From Cryptosporangium sp044454545 (GTDB lineage: Bacteria > Actinomycetota > Actinomycetes > Mycobacteriales > Cryptosporangiaceae), in the NCBI RefSeq assembly GCF_044454545.1, contig NZ_JBITDV010000015.1, forward strand, positions 62,001-126,000: a stretch of DNA of 64,000 bases, given 5' to 3'. A program made the translations under genes and the position numbers. The notes below the pieces were generated by a model. That model made no database searches. It had not been told where the DNA came from and worked only from the letters and a program-made list of their open reading frames with translations. Within the stretch, counting starts at the first letter, position 1, and each line of letters starts with the position of its first letter. Shown piece by piece: positions 33,407-41,307 of this stretch.

Positions 33407-34414
33407 TCAGCGCCGCACCACTCGCCGCACGGCCGCCAGCAGCTCGTCGGACGCCGTGCCGGGGGACGCGGCGGGCGCGTCCAGCAGTGCCCGCAGCGCC
33501 GCGGTGGCCGACTTGCGGCGGTCCCGGCGAAGCGTGGCGGCGCGGCGCGGATCGTCCTCGGACGGGGGCGTGCAGGCACCGTCGCAGCCGCACCCGCAGT
33601 CCGCGGCCGGAATCGCGGAGGCGGGAGCCACGGAGGCGGGAGCCACGGAGGTGGGAGTCGCGGCGGCGGGAGTCACGGCGGCGGGGGCAGGGATCGCGCA
33701 GGCGCCCTCCGGGGGCAGCGAGGCCGCGTCGCCGAGGAGATGGGCGGCGAGTTCCTGCGGCCACAGCGCCACGAACTCGGCCCCGGCCGCCGTGAGCTGC
33801 TCCACCGAGTGCATTCCCCAGGCCACGCCGACGACCCGGATGCCCACTTCGAGCGCGTCCCGGACGTCCCCCGCGGTGTCGGTGACCAGCACGGTGCTGG
33901 ACGGGTCCGGCAGCCGGGCCGCCCCGGCTTCGTCGTAGTCGGCGGCGCAGCGCCGCCCGAACCCGCTGCCGGCGTCCGCGAGGAACACCCGCATCGCGGC
34001 CTTCTTGTCCGGAGCGACGTCCCCGCCGAACACGTGCGCGAAGCAGAACGCCAGGTCGTTGGCGAGCAGCACCCGGCGTAGCACCTGCATCGCATTCGAC
34101 GACATCACGGCCAGCGTGCAATGCCCGGCCAACCGGCGGACGACGTCGGTGATACCCGGGACCAGTGACGGGGTGTAGTCGCTGCGCAGCAACTCGAGGA
34201 ACGCGGCCTTGGCTTCCGCGGCCTGCGCCTCGTCCCGGCAGAGCTCGTCGAGCGAGGCGAAGATGTTGCCGCGGAACAGGTCGAAGTACTGCTCCGGCTC
34301 GTCGACGCCCAGGTCGAACCGCGTGTTGATCCGGCGGAAGATCTCCCAGGACGCGATCCGCGTCTGCACCAGCGTGCCGTCCAGATCGAACAGCACCGCC
34401 CGGACCGGTTTCAC
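33407..34414 (-). CDS. HAD-family phosphatase with repeat linker and C-terminal helix
   Basis: A 335-residue HAD hydrolase. Motif I is LFDLDGTLVQT (nucleophile Asp10), motif II the Ser in VMSSNAM, the motif III Lys in APDKKAAM, and motif IV VTDTAGDVRDAL. The cap region is of the phosphoglycolate-phosphatase type. After about residue 240 a Pro/Ala/Val repeat linker is followed by the Cys cluster CGCGCDGAC and a terminal helix ASDELLAAVRRVVRR. That tail pattern (linker plus short amphipathic helix) is typical of microcompartment cargo. The GTG overlaps the upstream stop (GTGA). It converges on the PPDK-like gene with an 11-bp gap. Confidence 0.85.
   Translation of the reverse strand: MKPVRAVLFDLDGTLVQTRIASWEIFRRINTRFDLGVDEPEQYFDLFRGNIFASLDELCRDEAQAAEAKAAFLELLRSDYTPSLVPGITDVVRRLAGHCTLAVMSSNAMQVLRRVLLANDLAFCFAHVFGGDVAPDKKAAMRVFLADAGSGFGRRCAADYDEAGAARLPDPSSTVLVTDTAGDVRDALEVGIRVVGVAWGMHSVEQLTAAGAEFVALWPQELAAHLLGDAASLPPEGACAIPAPAAVTPAAATPTSVAPASVAPASAIPAADCGCGCDGACTPPSEDDPRRAATLRRDRRKSATAALRALLDAPAASPGTASDELLAAVRRVVRR
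33600..33690 (-). repeat. 15-bp tandem repeats in the HAD linker
   Basis: About five imperfect 15-base units (GCGGAGGCGGGAGCC-like on the plus strand) encode the Ala-Pro-Ala-Ser-Val linker of the HAD protein. The unit size keeps the frame, so copy number can change without breaking the gene. Confidence 0.75.
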
Positions 34415-35403
34415 CGGTCTGCGGAGTAGAGGGCGCCCAGCTCACCCAGCCCGACGAAGTCCATGCACTCGCCGTAGGCGGTCCGGCCGTCCAGCGTCCA
34501 CCGGAGCAGGCTGTTGTGCCCGACCACGCCCGGCTGGGACTGCCACGGGAACGTGGTCAGCGCGTCGCCGTCCGCGGTCCAGACCCGGCCGTCGACGTCG
34601 GTGACGCTCACCTCGATGTGCTCGGGATACAGCCCGGCGCGGGTGGTGACGCCCGCGCCACCCACGAGCGGTCGCACGGTGCCGTCCTCGAGCACGTAAC
34701 CGTGCGTCAGCGTCAGCGGCGAGGGCCCGTCGAGGCCGCCGTCGGTGGTGAAGTCGAAGAGCATGTGCAGGGCCAGGTCCGCCGATACGTGGGCGTGCAT
34801 CCAGCTGAGCCGCGAGGTCTGACGCTCGGCCCGCACGCCCCAGCTGTGGTCCATCGTCGACACGCAGTCGATCGGCGTGGTGACCCCGCGCAGCCGCAGT
34901 TCGCCCTCGTAGTGCCCGGTCTGGTCGAAGTGGCCGGCGTAGGCGTGGCCCCAGGTCTTGTCCAGGTCGCGGGCGGCGGCCATCGGGTCCTGGCCGGGGT
35001 CGTTGATGTCGTAGGGCTCCATCAGCGCGGTGTAGCGGAAGTGCAGCTCGAGTCCGGCGGCCGGATCGGTGAAGTCGACGTCCCAGATCCGGTTCGGCTC
35101 CGAACAGACCACGTGCAGGCCGTTGGCGAGCCGGTAGTCGAGCAGGTTCGCCGGCCGGGGGACGACCAGGTGCTCCCACGCGTCCCAGTAGTCGGCCGCC
35201 CACGGCATCGTGACGCGGCGGCTGTTGATCGACACCGTGGAGCCGACGACGCCCAGCGGCTCGCGGAACAGCCCGTACAGGCCGATGTTCGTGGGCCGGT
35301 CGGTGTCTTGCCCGGCGTAGAGGCCGAAGTAGTTCGTCTCGGCCCAGAGCGGGTCGTCGCTGGTCGGCGGATGGAACTGCGCGTCCTCGGACCGGATCAC
35401 CAC
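34411..35403 (-). CDS. DUF7064/7065-like (lipocalin-fold) protein
   Basis: A 330-residue protein resembling the actinobacterial DUF7064/DUF7065 proteins, beta-rich and related in fold to CrtC-like hydroxyneurosporene hydratases. Marks are WEHLVVPRPANLLDYRLANGLHV and STMDHSWGVRAERQTSRLSWMHAH (residues about 188-211), the DHSWG segment being typical. No signal peptide. GAGGAGG lies 4 bases before the first GTG; a second GTG three bases later is equally possible. It overlaps the HAD gene (GTGA) and is divergent from the shell operon across a 143-bp region containing an operator. It may process or bind a hydrophobic compound; function unknown. Confidence 0.6.
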   Translation of the reverse strand: MVIRSEDAQFHPPTSDDPLWAETNYFGLYAGQDTDRPTNIGLYGLFREPLGVVGSTVSINSRRVTMPWAADYWDAWEHLVVPRPANLLDYRLANGLHVVCSEPNRIWDVDFTDPAAGLELHFRYTALMEPYDINDPGQDPMAAARDLDKTWGHAYAGHFDQTGHYEGELRLRGVTTPIDCVSTMDHSWGVRAERQTSRLSWMHAHVSADLALHMLFDFTTDGGLDGPSPLTLTHGYVLEDGTVRPLVGGAGVTTRAGLYPEHIEVSVTDVDGRVWTADGDALTTFPWQSQPGVVGHNSLLRWTLDGRTAYGECMDFVGLGELGALYSADR

Positions 35404-35492
35404 GGAACCTCCTCGAGCGGCCTACGTGCTCCGCACAGTCTCCGATTACCCCTCCGGTCGATAGTGCGTCCGAGGACAAGGGGGCCGAGGAG

Positions 35493-35513
35493 CGTTGTCC
35501 GGCCGGGATAAAG
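35493..35513. promoter_or_regulatory. candidate BMC-regulon operator 2
   Basis: CGTTGTC-N7-GATAAAG: the left half is identical to the perfect dyad at 43750-43770 and the right half matches in 5 of 7. An extra GGACAA at 35474-35479 faces a TTGTCC at 35495-35500. The site ends 21 bp before the -10 element of the shell operon, where an activator or repressor would act. It serves the divergent region for the shell operon and the DUF7064-like/HAD pair. Confidence 0.6.
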
Positions 35514-35534
35514 CGGCGCCCGGTTTTCCCGTCC

Positions 35535-35540
35535 TACTGT
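35535..35540 (+). promoter_or_regulatory. -10 element of the shell operon (leaderless promoter)
   Basis: TACTGT fits the actinobacterial -10 pattern TAnnnT and is followed by six bases and then the ATG at 35547, so transcription probably starts at the start codon. This agrees with the absence of any ribosome binding site before that gene. No good -35 hexamer is present, which suits a promoter that depends on an activator bound at 35493-35513. Confidence 0.55.
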
Positions 35541-35546
35541 CCCGGC

Positions 35547-35840
35547 ATGCAGCTGGCGAAGGTGCTGGGCCAGGTGGTCTCCACCGTCAAGGAGCCGGGA
35601 CTCGCCCGGTTCACACTGCTGCTCGTCCAGGACGCGGGAGGAGCTGATCCGGAGCAGACCCGGGGCGCGGCCTACGTGGCGGTCGACCTGGTGGGCGCCG
35701 GCATCGGCGAGATCGTGCTGATCGCGACCGGCAGCGCGGCCCGCGTCGCCGCCGGAGCCGACGCCCCGACCGACCGGGCCGTCGTCGGCATCGTCGACAC
35801 GGTGACCCGGTCGGGCCGGACCACCTACCGCAAGGACTGA
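35547..35840 (+). CDS. eutN: BMC pentameric vertex protein (EutN/CcmL family)
   Basis: A 97-residue BMC-P protein that caps the vertices of a bacterial microcompartment. Family marks: MQLAKVLGQVVSTVKEPGL at the start (strand 1 with the conserved G-V-ST-K pattern), LLVQD, YVAVDLVGAGIGEIVLIATGSAAR (residues about 45-68) and AVVGIVDTV at the end. The length is normal for the family. It is the first gene of the shell operon with an apparent leaderless start, and a BMC-H gene follows after 26 bp with GGAGGAAG before its ATG. Confidence 0.92.
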   Translation: MQLAKVLGQVVSTVKEPGLARFTLLLVQDAGGADPEQTRGAAYVAVDLVGAGIGEIVLIATGSAARVAAGADAPTDRAVVGIVDTVTRSGRTTYRKD

Positions 35841-35866
35841 ACCGTACGAGTCTCCAGGAGGAAGAC

Positions 35867-36190
35867 ATGGCTGCACCGACCGGCACCCCTGGCGCGCCCG
35901 CTGTCCGCGGCGCGCTGGGCCTGATCGAGACCAAGGGCCTGGTCGGTGCGATCGAGGCCGCCGACGCGATGGTCAAGGCGGCGAACGTCCAAATCGTCGG
36001 TCACCGCGAGATCGGCGGTGGCCTGGTCACCGTGATGGTCCGGGGTGACGTCGGCGCGGTGAAGGCCGCGACGGACGCCGGCGCGGTCGCCGCCGGGAAG
36101 GCCGGCGAGGTCGTCTCCGTGCACGTCATCCCGCGGCCGCACGACGAGACCGAGGGCATCCTCGCGGTCCTGACCCGCCCGAAGAGCTGA
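35867..36190 (+). CDS. BMC-H hexameric shell protein
   Basis: A 107-residue shell protein of the PduA/EutM type. The hallmark RGALGLIETKGLVGAIEAADAMVKAANVQIVG (residues about 14-45) is followed by VTVMVRGDVGAVKAATDAGAVAA and HVIPRPHDET at the C-terminus. The central-pore loop region reads REIGGGLVTV. An N-terminal GTPGAP-rich extension of about 12 residues is unusual but short. It is closely similar to the BMC-H encoded in reverse orientation at 43391-43693. It forms the hexagonal facets. Confidence 0.95.
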   Translation: MAAPTGTPGAPAVRGALGLIETKGLVGAIEAADAMVKAANVQIVGHREIGGGLVTVMVRGDVGAVKAATDAGAVAAGKAGEVVSVHVIPRPHDETEGILAVLTRPKS

Positions 36191-36191
36191 C

Positions 36192-37580
36192 GTGCAGGCG
36201 GCACTCGACGCCGACCTGGCCGGCCTCGCCCAGGTGCGGGCCAAGGCCCGGGCCGCCCGCCGGGCGTTCGCCGCCCTCGAAGGCGCCGACCAGGAGACCC
36301 TCGACCGGTTCGTCCGGGCGATGGCGTTGGCCGGCACCAAGGCGGCCGAGGAACTGGCCCGCCTGGCCGTCGACGAGACCGGCTACGGCGTCTACGAGCA
36401 CAAGGTCTACAAGAACCGCTACAACACCGGCTTCGTCGCGAAGTGGATGCTCGAACGGCGAGCGGTCGGCGTCCTCTGGGTCGACGACGACGCCCGGGTG
36501 ACCGCCGTGGGCTCACCGATGGGGGTCATCGCGGGCATCATCCCGGTCACCAACCCGACGTCGACGGCGCTGTTCAAGAGCCTCGCGGCGGTGAAGTCCG
36601 GTAACGCGATCGTGCACGCGCCCCACCCGCGGGCCGCCCGCTGCACGCTGCGGGCCGTCGAGGTGATGGCCGAGGCCGCGGTCGCGGCCGGCGCGCCGGA
36701 GGGACTGATCTCCTGCCTGGAGGAGCCGACCCTGCCGCTCACCCAGGAGCTGATGCGCCGCGAGGAGATCGCGCTCGTACTGGCGACCGGCGGGCCCGGG
36801 ATGGTCCGCGCGGCCTACTCCAGCGGGAAGCCGACGATCGCGGTCGGCGCGGGCAACGTGCCGGCCTACGTCGGGGCCAGCGTGGCCGATCCGGGTGAGG
36901 CCGCGGAGATGATCCTCACCTCGAAGTCCTTCGACAACGGCACGGCCTGCGTTGCCGAGCAGTCGGTGGTGGTCCACGACCGGGCCGCACCGGCGTTCCT
37001 GGCCGAGTTCGGCGCCCGGGGCGCGTTCTGGATGGACGCCGGGCAGCAGGCGGCGCTGGCCGCGGTGATCTTCGACGAGCGCGGCGGGCTACGGCCGGGC
37101 TCGGTCGGGCAGGGCGCGGCGCGGCTCGCGGAGCTCGCCGGGTTCGCGGTGCCGCCGGCCACCCGGGTACTGGCGTGCGAGCTCGACCAGGTCGGCGTGC
37201 GGACGCCGCTCTCCCGGGAGATTCTCGGTCCGGTGCTCTCGGTCTACCGGGCACCCGACGCCGCGGCGGGCCTCCGCCGTTGCCGGGAGATCCTCGCGCT
37301 GGACGGCGAGGGCCACACGGTGGCGGTGCACGCGTCCGACCCGGAGGAGATCGCGCCGTTCGGCACGCTGCCGGCCGGACGGATCGTCATCAACACCCCG
37401 GCGCTGTTCGGGGGGATGGGCTACTCCACGGACGTCGACCCGTCCTTCCAGCTGGGGACCGGCACCTGGAGCGGCTCGATCTGCTCCGACAACGTCACCC
37501 CGCTGCACCTGATCAACATCAAGCGGATCGCGCACGAGGTTCGTCCCTGGCGGACCGTCTACGACCCGGTGGAGCTGTAG
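36192..37580 (+). CDS. CoA-acylating aldehyde dehydrogenase (PduP/EutE/SauS-like)
   Basis: A 462-residue aldehyde dehydrogenase that converts an aldehyde, CoA and NAD to acyl-CoA, the core reaction of metabolosomes. Seen: GVIAGIIPVTNPTSTALFKSLAAVKSGNAIVHAPHPRA (residues about 114-151), GAGNVPAYV, and the catalytic Cys in SKSFDNGTACVAEQSVVV (about 250). The C-terminal HLINIKRIAHEV is family-typical. The GTG start is one base after the BMC-H stop. There is no extra N-terminal targeting helix as in PduP. Neighbours imply action inside the shell with the alcohol dehydrogenase recycling NADH; the aldehyde is unknown. Confidence 0.92.
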   Translation: MQAALDADLAGLAQVRAKARAARRAFAALEGADQETLDRFVRAMALAGTKAAEELARLAVDETGYGVYEHKVYKNRYNTGFVAKWMLERRAVGVLWVDDDARVTAVGSPMGVIAGIIPVTNPTSTALFKSLAAVKSGNAIVHAPHPRAARCTLRAVEVMAEAAVAAGAPEGLISCLEEPTLPLTQELMRREEIALVLATGGPGMVRAAYSSGKPTIAVGAGNVPAYVGASVADPGEAAEMILTSKSFDNGTACVAEQSVVVHDRAAPAFLAEFGARGAFWMDAGQQAALAAVIFDERGGLRPGSVGQGAARLAELAGFAVPPATRVLACELDQVGVRTPLSREILGPVLSVYRAPDAAAGLRRCREILALDGEGHTVAVHASDPEEIAPFGTLPAGRIVINTPALFGGMGYSTDVDPSFQLGTGTWSGSICSDNVTPLHLINIKRIAHEVRPWRTVYDPVEL

Positions 37581-38399
37581 ATGGCGGTGGTGGAGGTGGA
37601 TCCGCGGGAGTTTCTCGACGCGGCGGCGCTGGTCGCGGACGGTGCACGGCCGGCCGAAGTGACGCTCCCGCTACGGGTCGGCGTCGACCTGGGCACGGCC
37701 AGTTGCGTGCTGGTGGTGCTGGACGCCATCGACCGGCCGGTGCTCGTGGACAGCGCGGCCTCCGGGGCGCTCCGCGACGGCGTCGTGGTCGATTTCGCCC
37801 GGGCCACGGCCACGGTGCGGCGGCTGCGGGAGTCCGCGCAGGAGACCCTGGGCGTCGTGCTGCCGGCCGCGGCGACGGCCTATCCGCCGTGCATTCCGGT
37901 GCGGGACGCGCGGGCCTGCGTCTACGTCTGCGAGTCGGCCGGCTTCGCGGACGTCGTCCTGGTGGACGAGGTCAGCGCCGCCCAGCGGACGCTCGACGTG
38001 CGCGACGGGGTCGTGGTGGACGTCGGTGGCGGGTCGACCGGGGTCGGCGTCTTCCGCGGCGGCGAACTGGTGGCGCTCGACGACCGGCCCGGCGGGGGAC
38101 ACCATCTGGACCTCGTGCTGGCGGGCGCGCTGGGCATCCCGCTGGAGGAGGCCGAGCCGTACAAGCGCGCGCACCCCCGGGAGTCGTACCCGGTGCTCGT
38201 GCCCGGTCTGCAACGGATCGCGGAGAACGTCCGTGCGCTGACCGTGGGCCACGAGGACCTGCCGCTGCACCTGGCCGGCGGCGCGTTGATGATCCCCGGC
38301 GCGGAGAACGTGCTGGCCTCTTATCTGGAGCGAACCGTGGTGAGCTATCCGCACGCGCTGCTGATCACGCCCCTCGGAATCGCGAGGTCGGCGGCATGA
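37581..38399 (+). CDS. eutJ: EutJ-like actin-fold chaperone/ATPase
   Basis: A 272-residue member of the EutJ family (Hsp70/actin-fold ATPase). The phosphate-1 motif is GVDLGTASCVLVVLDA (residues about 34-49), VDVGGGSTGVGVFRGG (about 142-157) is the phosphate-2 loop, and LAGGALMIPGAENVL near the C-terminus is the adenosine motif. EutJ proteins accompany many microcompartment loci and are thought to help enzyme folding or reactivation. It starts immediately after the aldehyde dehydrogenase stop and overlaps the BMC-T gene by 4 bases (ATGA). Confidence 0.88.
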   Translation: MAVVEVDPREFLDAAALVADGARPAEVTLPLRVGVDLGTASCVLVVLDAIDRPVLVDSAASGALRDGVVVDFARATATVRRLRESAQETLGVVLPAAATAYPPCIPVRDARACVYVCESAGFADVVLVDEVSAAQRTLDVRDGVVVDVGGGSTGVGVFRGGELVALDDRPGGGHHLDLVLAGALGIPLEEAEPYKRAHPRESYPVLVPGLQRIAENVRALTVGHEDLPLHLAGGALMIPGAENVLASYLERTVVSYPHALLITPLGIARSAA

Positions 38400-39025
38400 G
38401 CGGGCCGACGCTGCGCACCTACGCGTTCATCGACCGGATGCAGCCGCAGTGCGCGGCGCACATCGCCGCGACCAGCCCGGGCGACGTGCCGCTGGCCGGC
38501 ATGGCCGAGCTGTACATCGAGATGGCGCCCGGGAACGAGGTGTTCCGGGCCGCCGACATCGCGCTCAAGGCGGCCGGGGTACGCCCGGCGCTGCAGATCA
38601 TCGAGCGGGAGTTCGGGCTCCTGGAGATCCATTCCGAGCAGCAGGCCGAGGTGCTCGCCTCCGGGCAGGCGGTGCTCGACACGCTGGGTCTCACCGAGAG
38701 CGACCGGATCAAGCCGGTGATCGCGTCGACGCAGTTCATCACGAACGTCCACCCGTACCAGGCCCAGCTGCTGAACAAGTGGCGGAAGGGCTCGATGCTG
38801 CTGCCCGGGCAGAGCCTGTTCGTGCTGGAGGTCGCGCCGGCCGCGTACGTGTCGATCGCCGCGAACGAGGCCGAGAAAGCGGCGTCGATCACGGTGATCG
38901 AGCTGCGCGCGGTGGGGCGGTTCGGGCGGATGTTCCTCTCCGGTACCGAGAGCGAGGTGCAGACGGCCCGCGATGCCGCGGTGGCTGCGCTGGAGGGTCT
39001 GAGCGGGAGGGAGGACCGGCGATGA
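38396..39025 (+). CDS. BMC-T tandem-domain shell protein
   Basis: A 209-residue trimeric shell protein with two BMC domains in tandem. The first is MAELYIEMAPGNEVFRAADIALKAAGVRPALQIIEREFGLLEIHSEQQAEVLASGQAVLDTLGL and the second is PGQSLFVLEVAPAAYVSIAANEAEKAASITVIELRAVGRFGRMFLSGTESEVQTA. This is the RMM-type BMC-T found in actinobacterial loci, thought to form trimers with a larger pore. ATGA overlaps link it to eutJ upstream and the malate-type dehydrogenase gene downstream. Confidence 0.9.
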   Translation: MSGPTLRTYAFIDRMQPQCAAHIAATSPGDVPLAGMAELYIEMAPGNEVFRAADIALKAAGVRPALQIIEREFGLLEIHSEQQAEVLASGQAVLDTLGLTESDRIKPVIASTQFITNVHPYQAQLLNKWRKGSMLLPGQSLFVLEVAPAAYVSIAANEAEKAASITVIELRAVGRFGRMFLSGTESEVQTARDAAVAALEGLSGREDRR

Positions 39026-40254
39026 CGGTCTGGGGCGCCGGGGCGGTCGAAGCGCTGGGTGCCGGGGGCACGCTGCGGGTCGCCCCCGGCGACGTGGTGA
39101 CGCCGCTCGCGAGGGAGCGAGCCCGCGAACTCGACGTGGTGATCGAGCCCGGGACGCCTGCGGCGGGCGGGACGCCTGCGGCGGGCGGGGCGCCTGCGGC
39201 GAGGGCCGCGGCTGGGTCCGGAAAGGCCGCGTCCGCGCCCGTGCAGCCTCGGCCGCCGTCGGGGGCGCTGTTCCGCCGTGGCGCCCCGCTGCCGCCGGGG
39301 ACCGGGCCCGGCGGCAGCGGGGCGGGGAGGGTCGTCATCGTCGGGGCCGGCAACGTCGGGATGATCGCGGCGCTCCGGCTCGCCGACGCCGACCTCTTCG
39401 ACGAGATCGTGCTGGTCGACATCGACGAGGGCCGCGCGGCCGGCGTCGCGCTCGACCTCTCCCACACCGCCCCGCTCAGCGGCTTCGCGACCCGGATACG
39501 CGGCGTCGGAACCGTCGAGGCGGCCGGACGCGCCGACTACGTGGTGATCACCGCAGGCAAACCCCGCACCCCGGGCATGAGCCGATCCGACCTGATCGGC
39601 ACCAACGCCGCAATCGTCGGCGACGTGGCCGCCCGGGTCGCCGCCACGTCCCCCCAGGCCGTGATCGTCGTGGTCACCAACCCGCTCGACGAGATGACCC
39701 AGCATGCCTGGACCAGCTCGGGCTTCCCGGCCGAGCGCGTCGTCGGCATGGCCGGCGTCCTCGACACCGCGCGCTTCCAGGCGCTCTCCGCCCTCGCCAC
39801 CGGCGGCCGCGCCGACCGGATCGAGGCCTGGGCCCTGGGCAGCCACGGCGACGAGATGGTCGTCCCGCTCTCCCGCGCCAGGCTCGACGGCCGCCCGCTG
39901 GCCGAAGCGGTCGGCGCGACCGCGCTCGACGCGGTGGTCGGCCGGGCCCGCGGCTCCGGCGCGGAAGTCGTCGGTTTGCTCCGTTCGGGCAGCGCGTTCC
40001 TGGCGCCGGGCCTGTCGGCGGCCCGGATGGTGCTCGCGATGGCCCGCGACACCGGCGAGGTACTCCCGGCCGCGGTCCTCGCCGACGGCACGTACGGCAT
40101 CCGCGACGTCTACGTCGGCCTTCCCGCCCGGTTCGGCCGCGGTGGCGTCCGGGCCATCGTCGAACTCGATCTGCGTCCGGAGGAATTGACCGCGTTGCGC
40201 AGCGCGGCGGAGCGGATCCGGGAGCGGCTGGGTTCGCTGGCCGGGGTGTCCTGA
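39022..40254 (+). CDS. malate/lactate-type dehydrogenase with N-terminal extension
   Basis: A 410-residue NAD-dependent 2-hydroxyacid dehydrogenase. The catalytic core begins near residue 102 with VVIVGAGNVGMIAALRLAD, followed by VDIDEG (NAD preference), the malate-type substrate loop GKPRTPGMSRSDL, TNPLDEM and the catalytic GSHGDEMVVPLSRA. The first about 100 residues are extra: a short domain (GDVVTPLARERARELDVVIE) like the TPSARD segment seen on other microcompartment enzymes, then an Ala/Gly/Pro repeat linker. The extension suggests targeting into the shell. It may oxidise or reduce malate or another 2-hydroxyacid to balance NAD(H). Confidence 0.85.
   Translation: MTVWGAGAVEALGAGGTLRVAPGDVVTPLARERARELDVVIEPGTPAAGGTPAAGGAPAARAAAGSGKAASAPVQPRPPSGALFRRGAPLPPGTGPGGSGAGRVVIVGAGNVGMIAALRLADADLFDEIVLVDIDEGRAAGVALDLSHTAPLSGFATRIRGVGTVEAAGRADYVVITAGKPRTPGMSRSDLIGTNAAIVGDVAARVAATSPQAVIVVVTNPLDEMTQHAWTSSGFPAERVVGMAGVLDTARFQALSALATGGRADRIEAWALGSHGDEMVVPLSRARLDGRPLAEAVGATALDAVVGRARGSGAEVVGLLRSGSAFLAPGLSAARMVLAMARDTGEVLPAAVLADGTYGIRDVYVGLPARFGRGGVRAIVELDLRPEELTALRSAAERIRERLGSLAGVS
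39150..39208 (+). repeat. 18-bp tandem repeats in the dehydrogenase linker
   Basis: Three near-identical 18-base units (GGGACGCCTGCGGCGGGC-like) encode Gly-Thr-Pro-Ala-Ala-Gly repeats in the linker joining the N-terminal segment to the catalytic core of the malate-type dehydrogenase. Confidence 0.75.
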
Positions 40255-40256
40255 CC

Positions 40257-41291
40257 ATGCGGGCGGTGCGGTTCGCCGGCGACGGCGCGGTCCGGGTCGG
40301 ACCGGTGGCCGAACCGGTGCTGAAGGACCCGGCGGACGCGATCGTGCGGGTACGGAGGGCCGCGATCTGTGGCACCGACCTGCACACGGTCGCGCACGGG
40401 ACGAGCCTGGGGCTGGGTGCCGTGCTGGGCCACGAGTTCGCCGGGGAGATCACCGCGCTCGGCCCGGCCGTCGCCGGTCATCGGATCGGCGACCTGGTCG
40501 TCGGCGGCGACTTCACGGCCTGCGGCACGTGCTGGTGGTGCCGTCGCGGCGATCACTGGGAGTGCGGGCAGCGCCGGTTCTTCGGTACCGGCGGCGCTTT
40601 CGGGCCACCGCTGGACGGCGCCCAGGCCGAACTCGTCCGGGTGCCGTTCGCCGACACGGTTCTCCGGGCGATCCCGGACGGCGTGAGCCTGGACGCGGCG
40701 GTGTTCCTCGGCGACACGCTGGCCACCGGATACGCCGCCGTGCAGCGGGGCGGGCTGGTCCCCGGCGACTGCGTGGCCGTGCTCGGTGGCGGTCCGGTCG
40801 GCCAGTTGACGAGCCTGGTGGCCCAGGCCTGCGGCGCGGCGTCGGTCGTGCTGGCCGAACCGATCGCCGGACGCCGCGACCTGGCCGTCCGCGAAGGAGC
40901 GCTGGCCGTTGCCCCGGAGAACGCTCGCGAGCTGATCGACCGGCTCACCGAGGGCCGCGGCGCCGACGTCGTGATCGACGCGATCGGCGGCCCGGCCGGG
41001 CTCGACCTGGCCCTCGCCACGGTCCGTCGGCGCGGCACGGTCGTCTCCGTCGGCGTGCACACCGGCCCGGCCTGGCCGATGCCGGTCGCCGACGCGTTCG
41101 CGGGTGAGCTGACGTTGCGTTTCGTGATCGGCGACTTCCTGCGCGACGCCGACCCGATCTGCGCGCTCGTACGCTCGGGCGCCGTCGACCCGACCGTGGT
41201 CGCCTCCGAGACCGTGCCGCTGGACGCCGCATCCGAGGCATACCGCCGGATGGGGGAGCGCCGTACGCTCAAAACGCTGATCGCGTTGTAG
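40257..41291 (+). CDS. zinc-dependent alcohol dehydrogenase (MDR family)
   Basis: A 344-residue medium-chain dehydrogenase. The catalytic-zinc region is ICGTDLHTV...GHEFAGEI (Cys38 on), the structural-zinc loop CGTCWWCRRGDHWEC, and the cofactor motif VLGGGPVGQLTSLVAQ (about residue 170), followed by an acidic Glu-Pro at the end of beta 2. In metabolosomes an alcohol dehydrogenase regenerates NAD for the acylating aldehyde dehydrogenase; the operon position (2 bp after the malate-type dehydrogenase gene) supports that. It could instead oxidise the initial alcohol or polyol substrate. Confidence 0.9.
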   Translation: MRAVRFAGDGAVRVGPVAEPVLKDPADAIVRVRRAAICGTDLHTVAHGTSLGLGAVLGHEFAGEITALGPAVAGHRIGDLVVGGDFTACGTCWWCRRGDHWECGQRRFFGTGGAFGPPLDGAQAELVRVPFADTVLRAIPDGVSLDAAVFLGDTLATGYAAVQRGGLVPGDCVAVLGGGPVGQLTSLVAQACGAASVVLAEPIAGRRDLAVREGALAVAPENARELIDRLTEGRGADVVIDAIGGPAGLDLALATVRRRGTVVSVGVHTGPAWPMPVADAFAGELTLRFVIGDFLRDADPICALVRSGAVDPTVVASETVPLDAASEAYRRMGERRTLKTLIAL

Positions 41292-41307
41292 CTGCTCGGG
41301 GGCGTCG

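Noticed and set aside
33195..33690. Short tandem repeats considered as a CRISPR-like array
   Set aside because: Units are 15 bp, contiguous, in frame and without spacers; they encode Ala/Pro/Val linkers.
33407..34414. HAD gene considered as a frameshift or assembly artefact because of its odd C-terminus
   Set aside because: The frame and codon bias continue unbroken to a stop next to the convergent gene, and the same linker-plus-tail design appears on two other enzymes of the locus.
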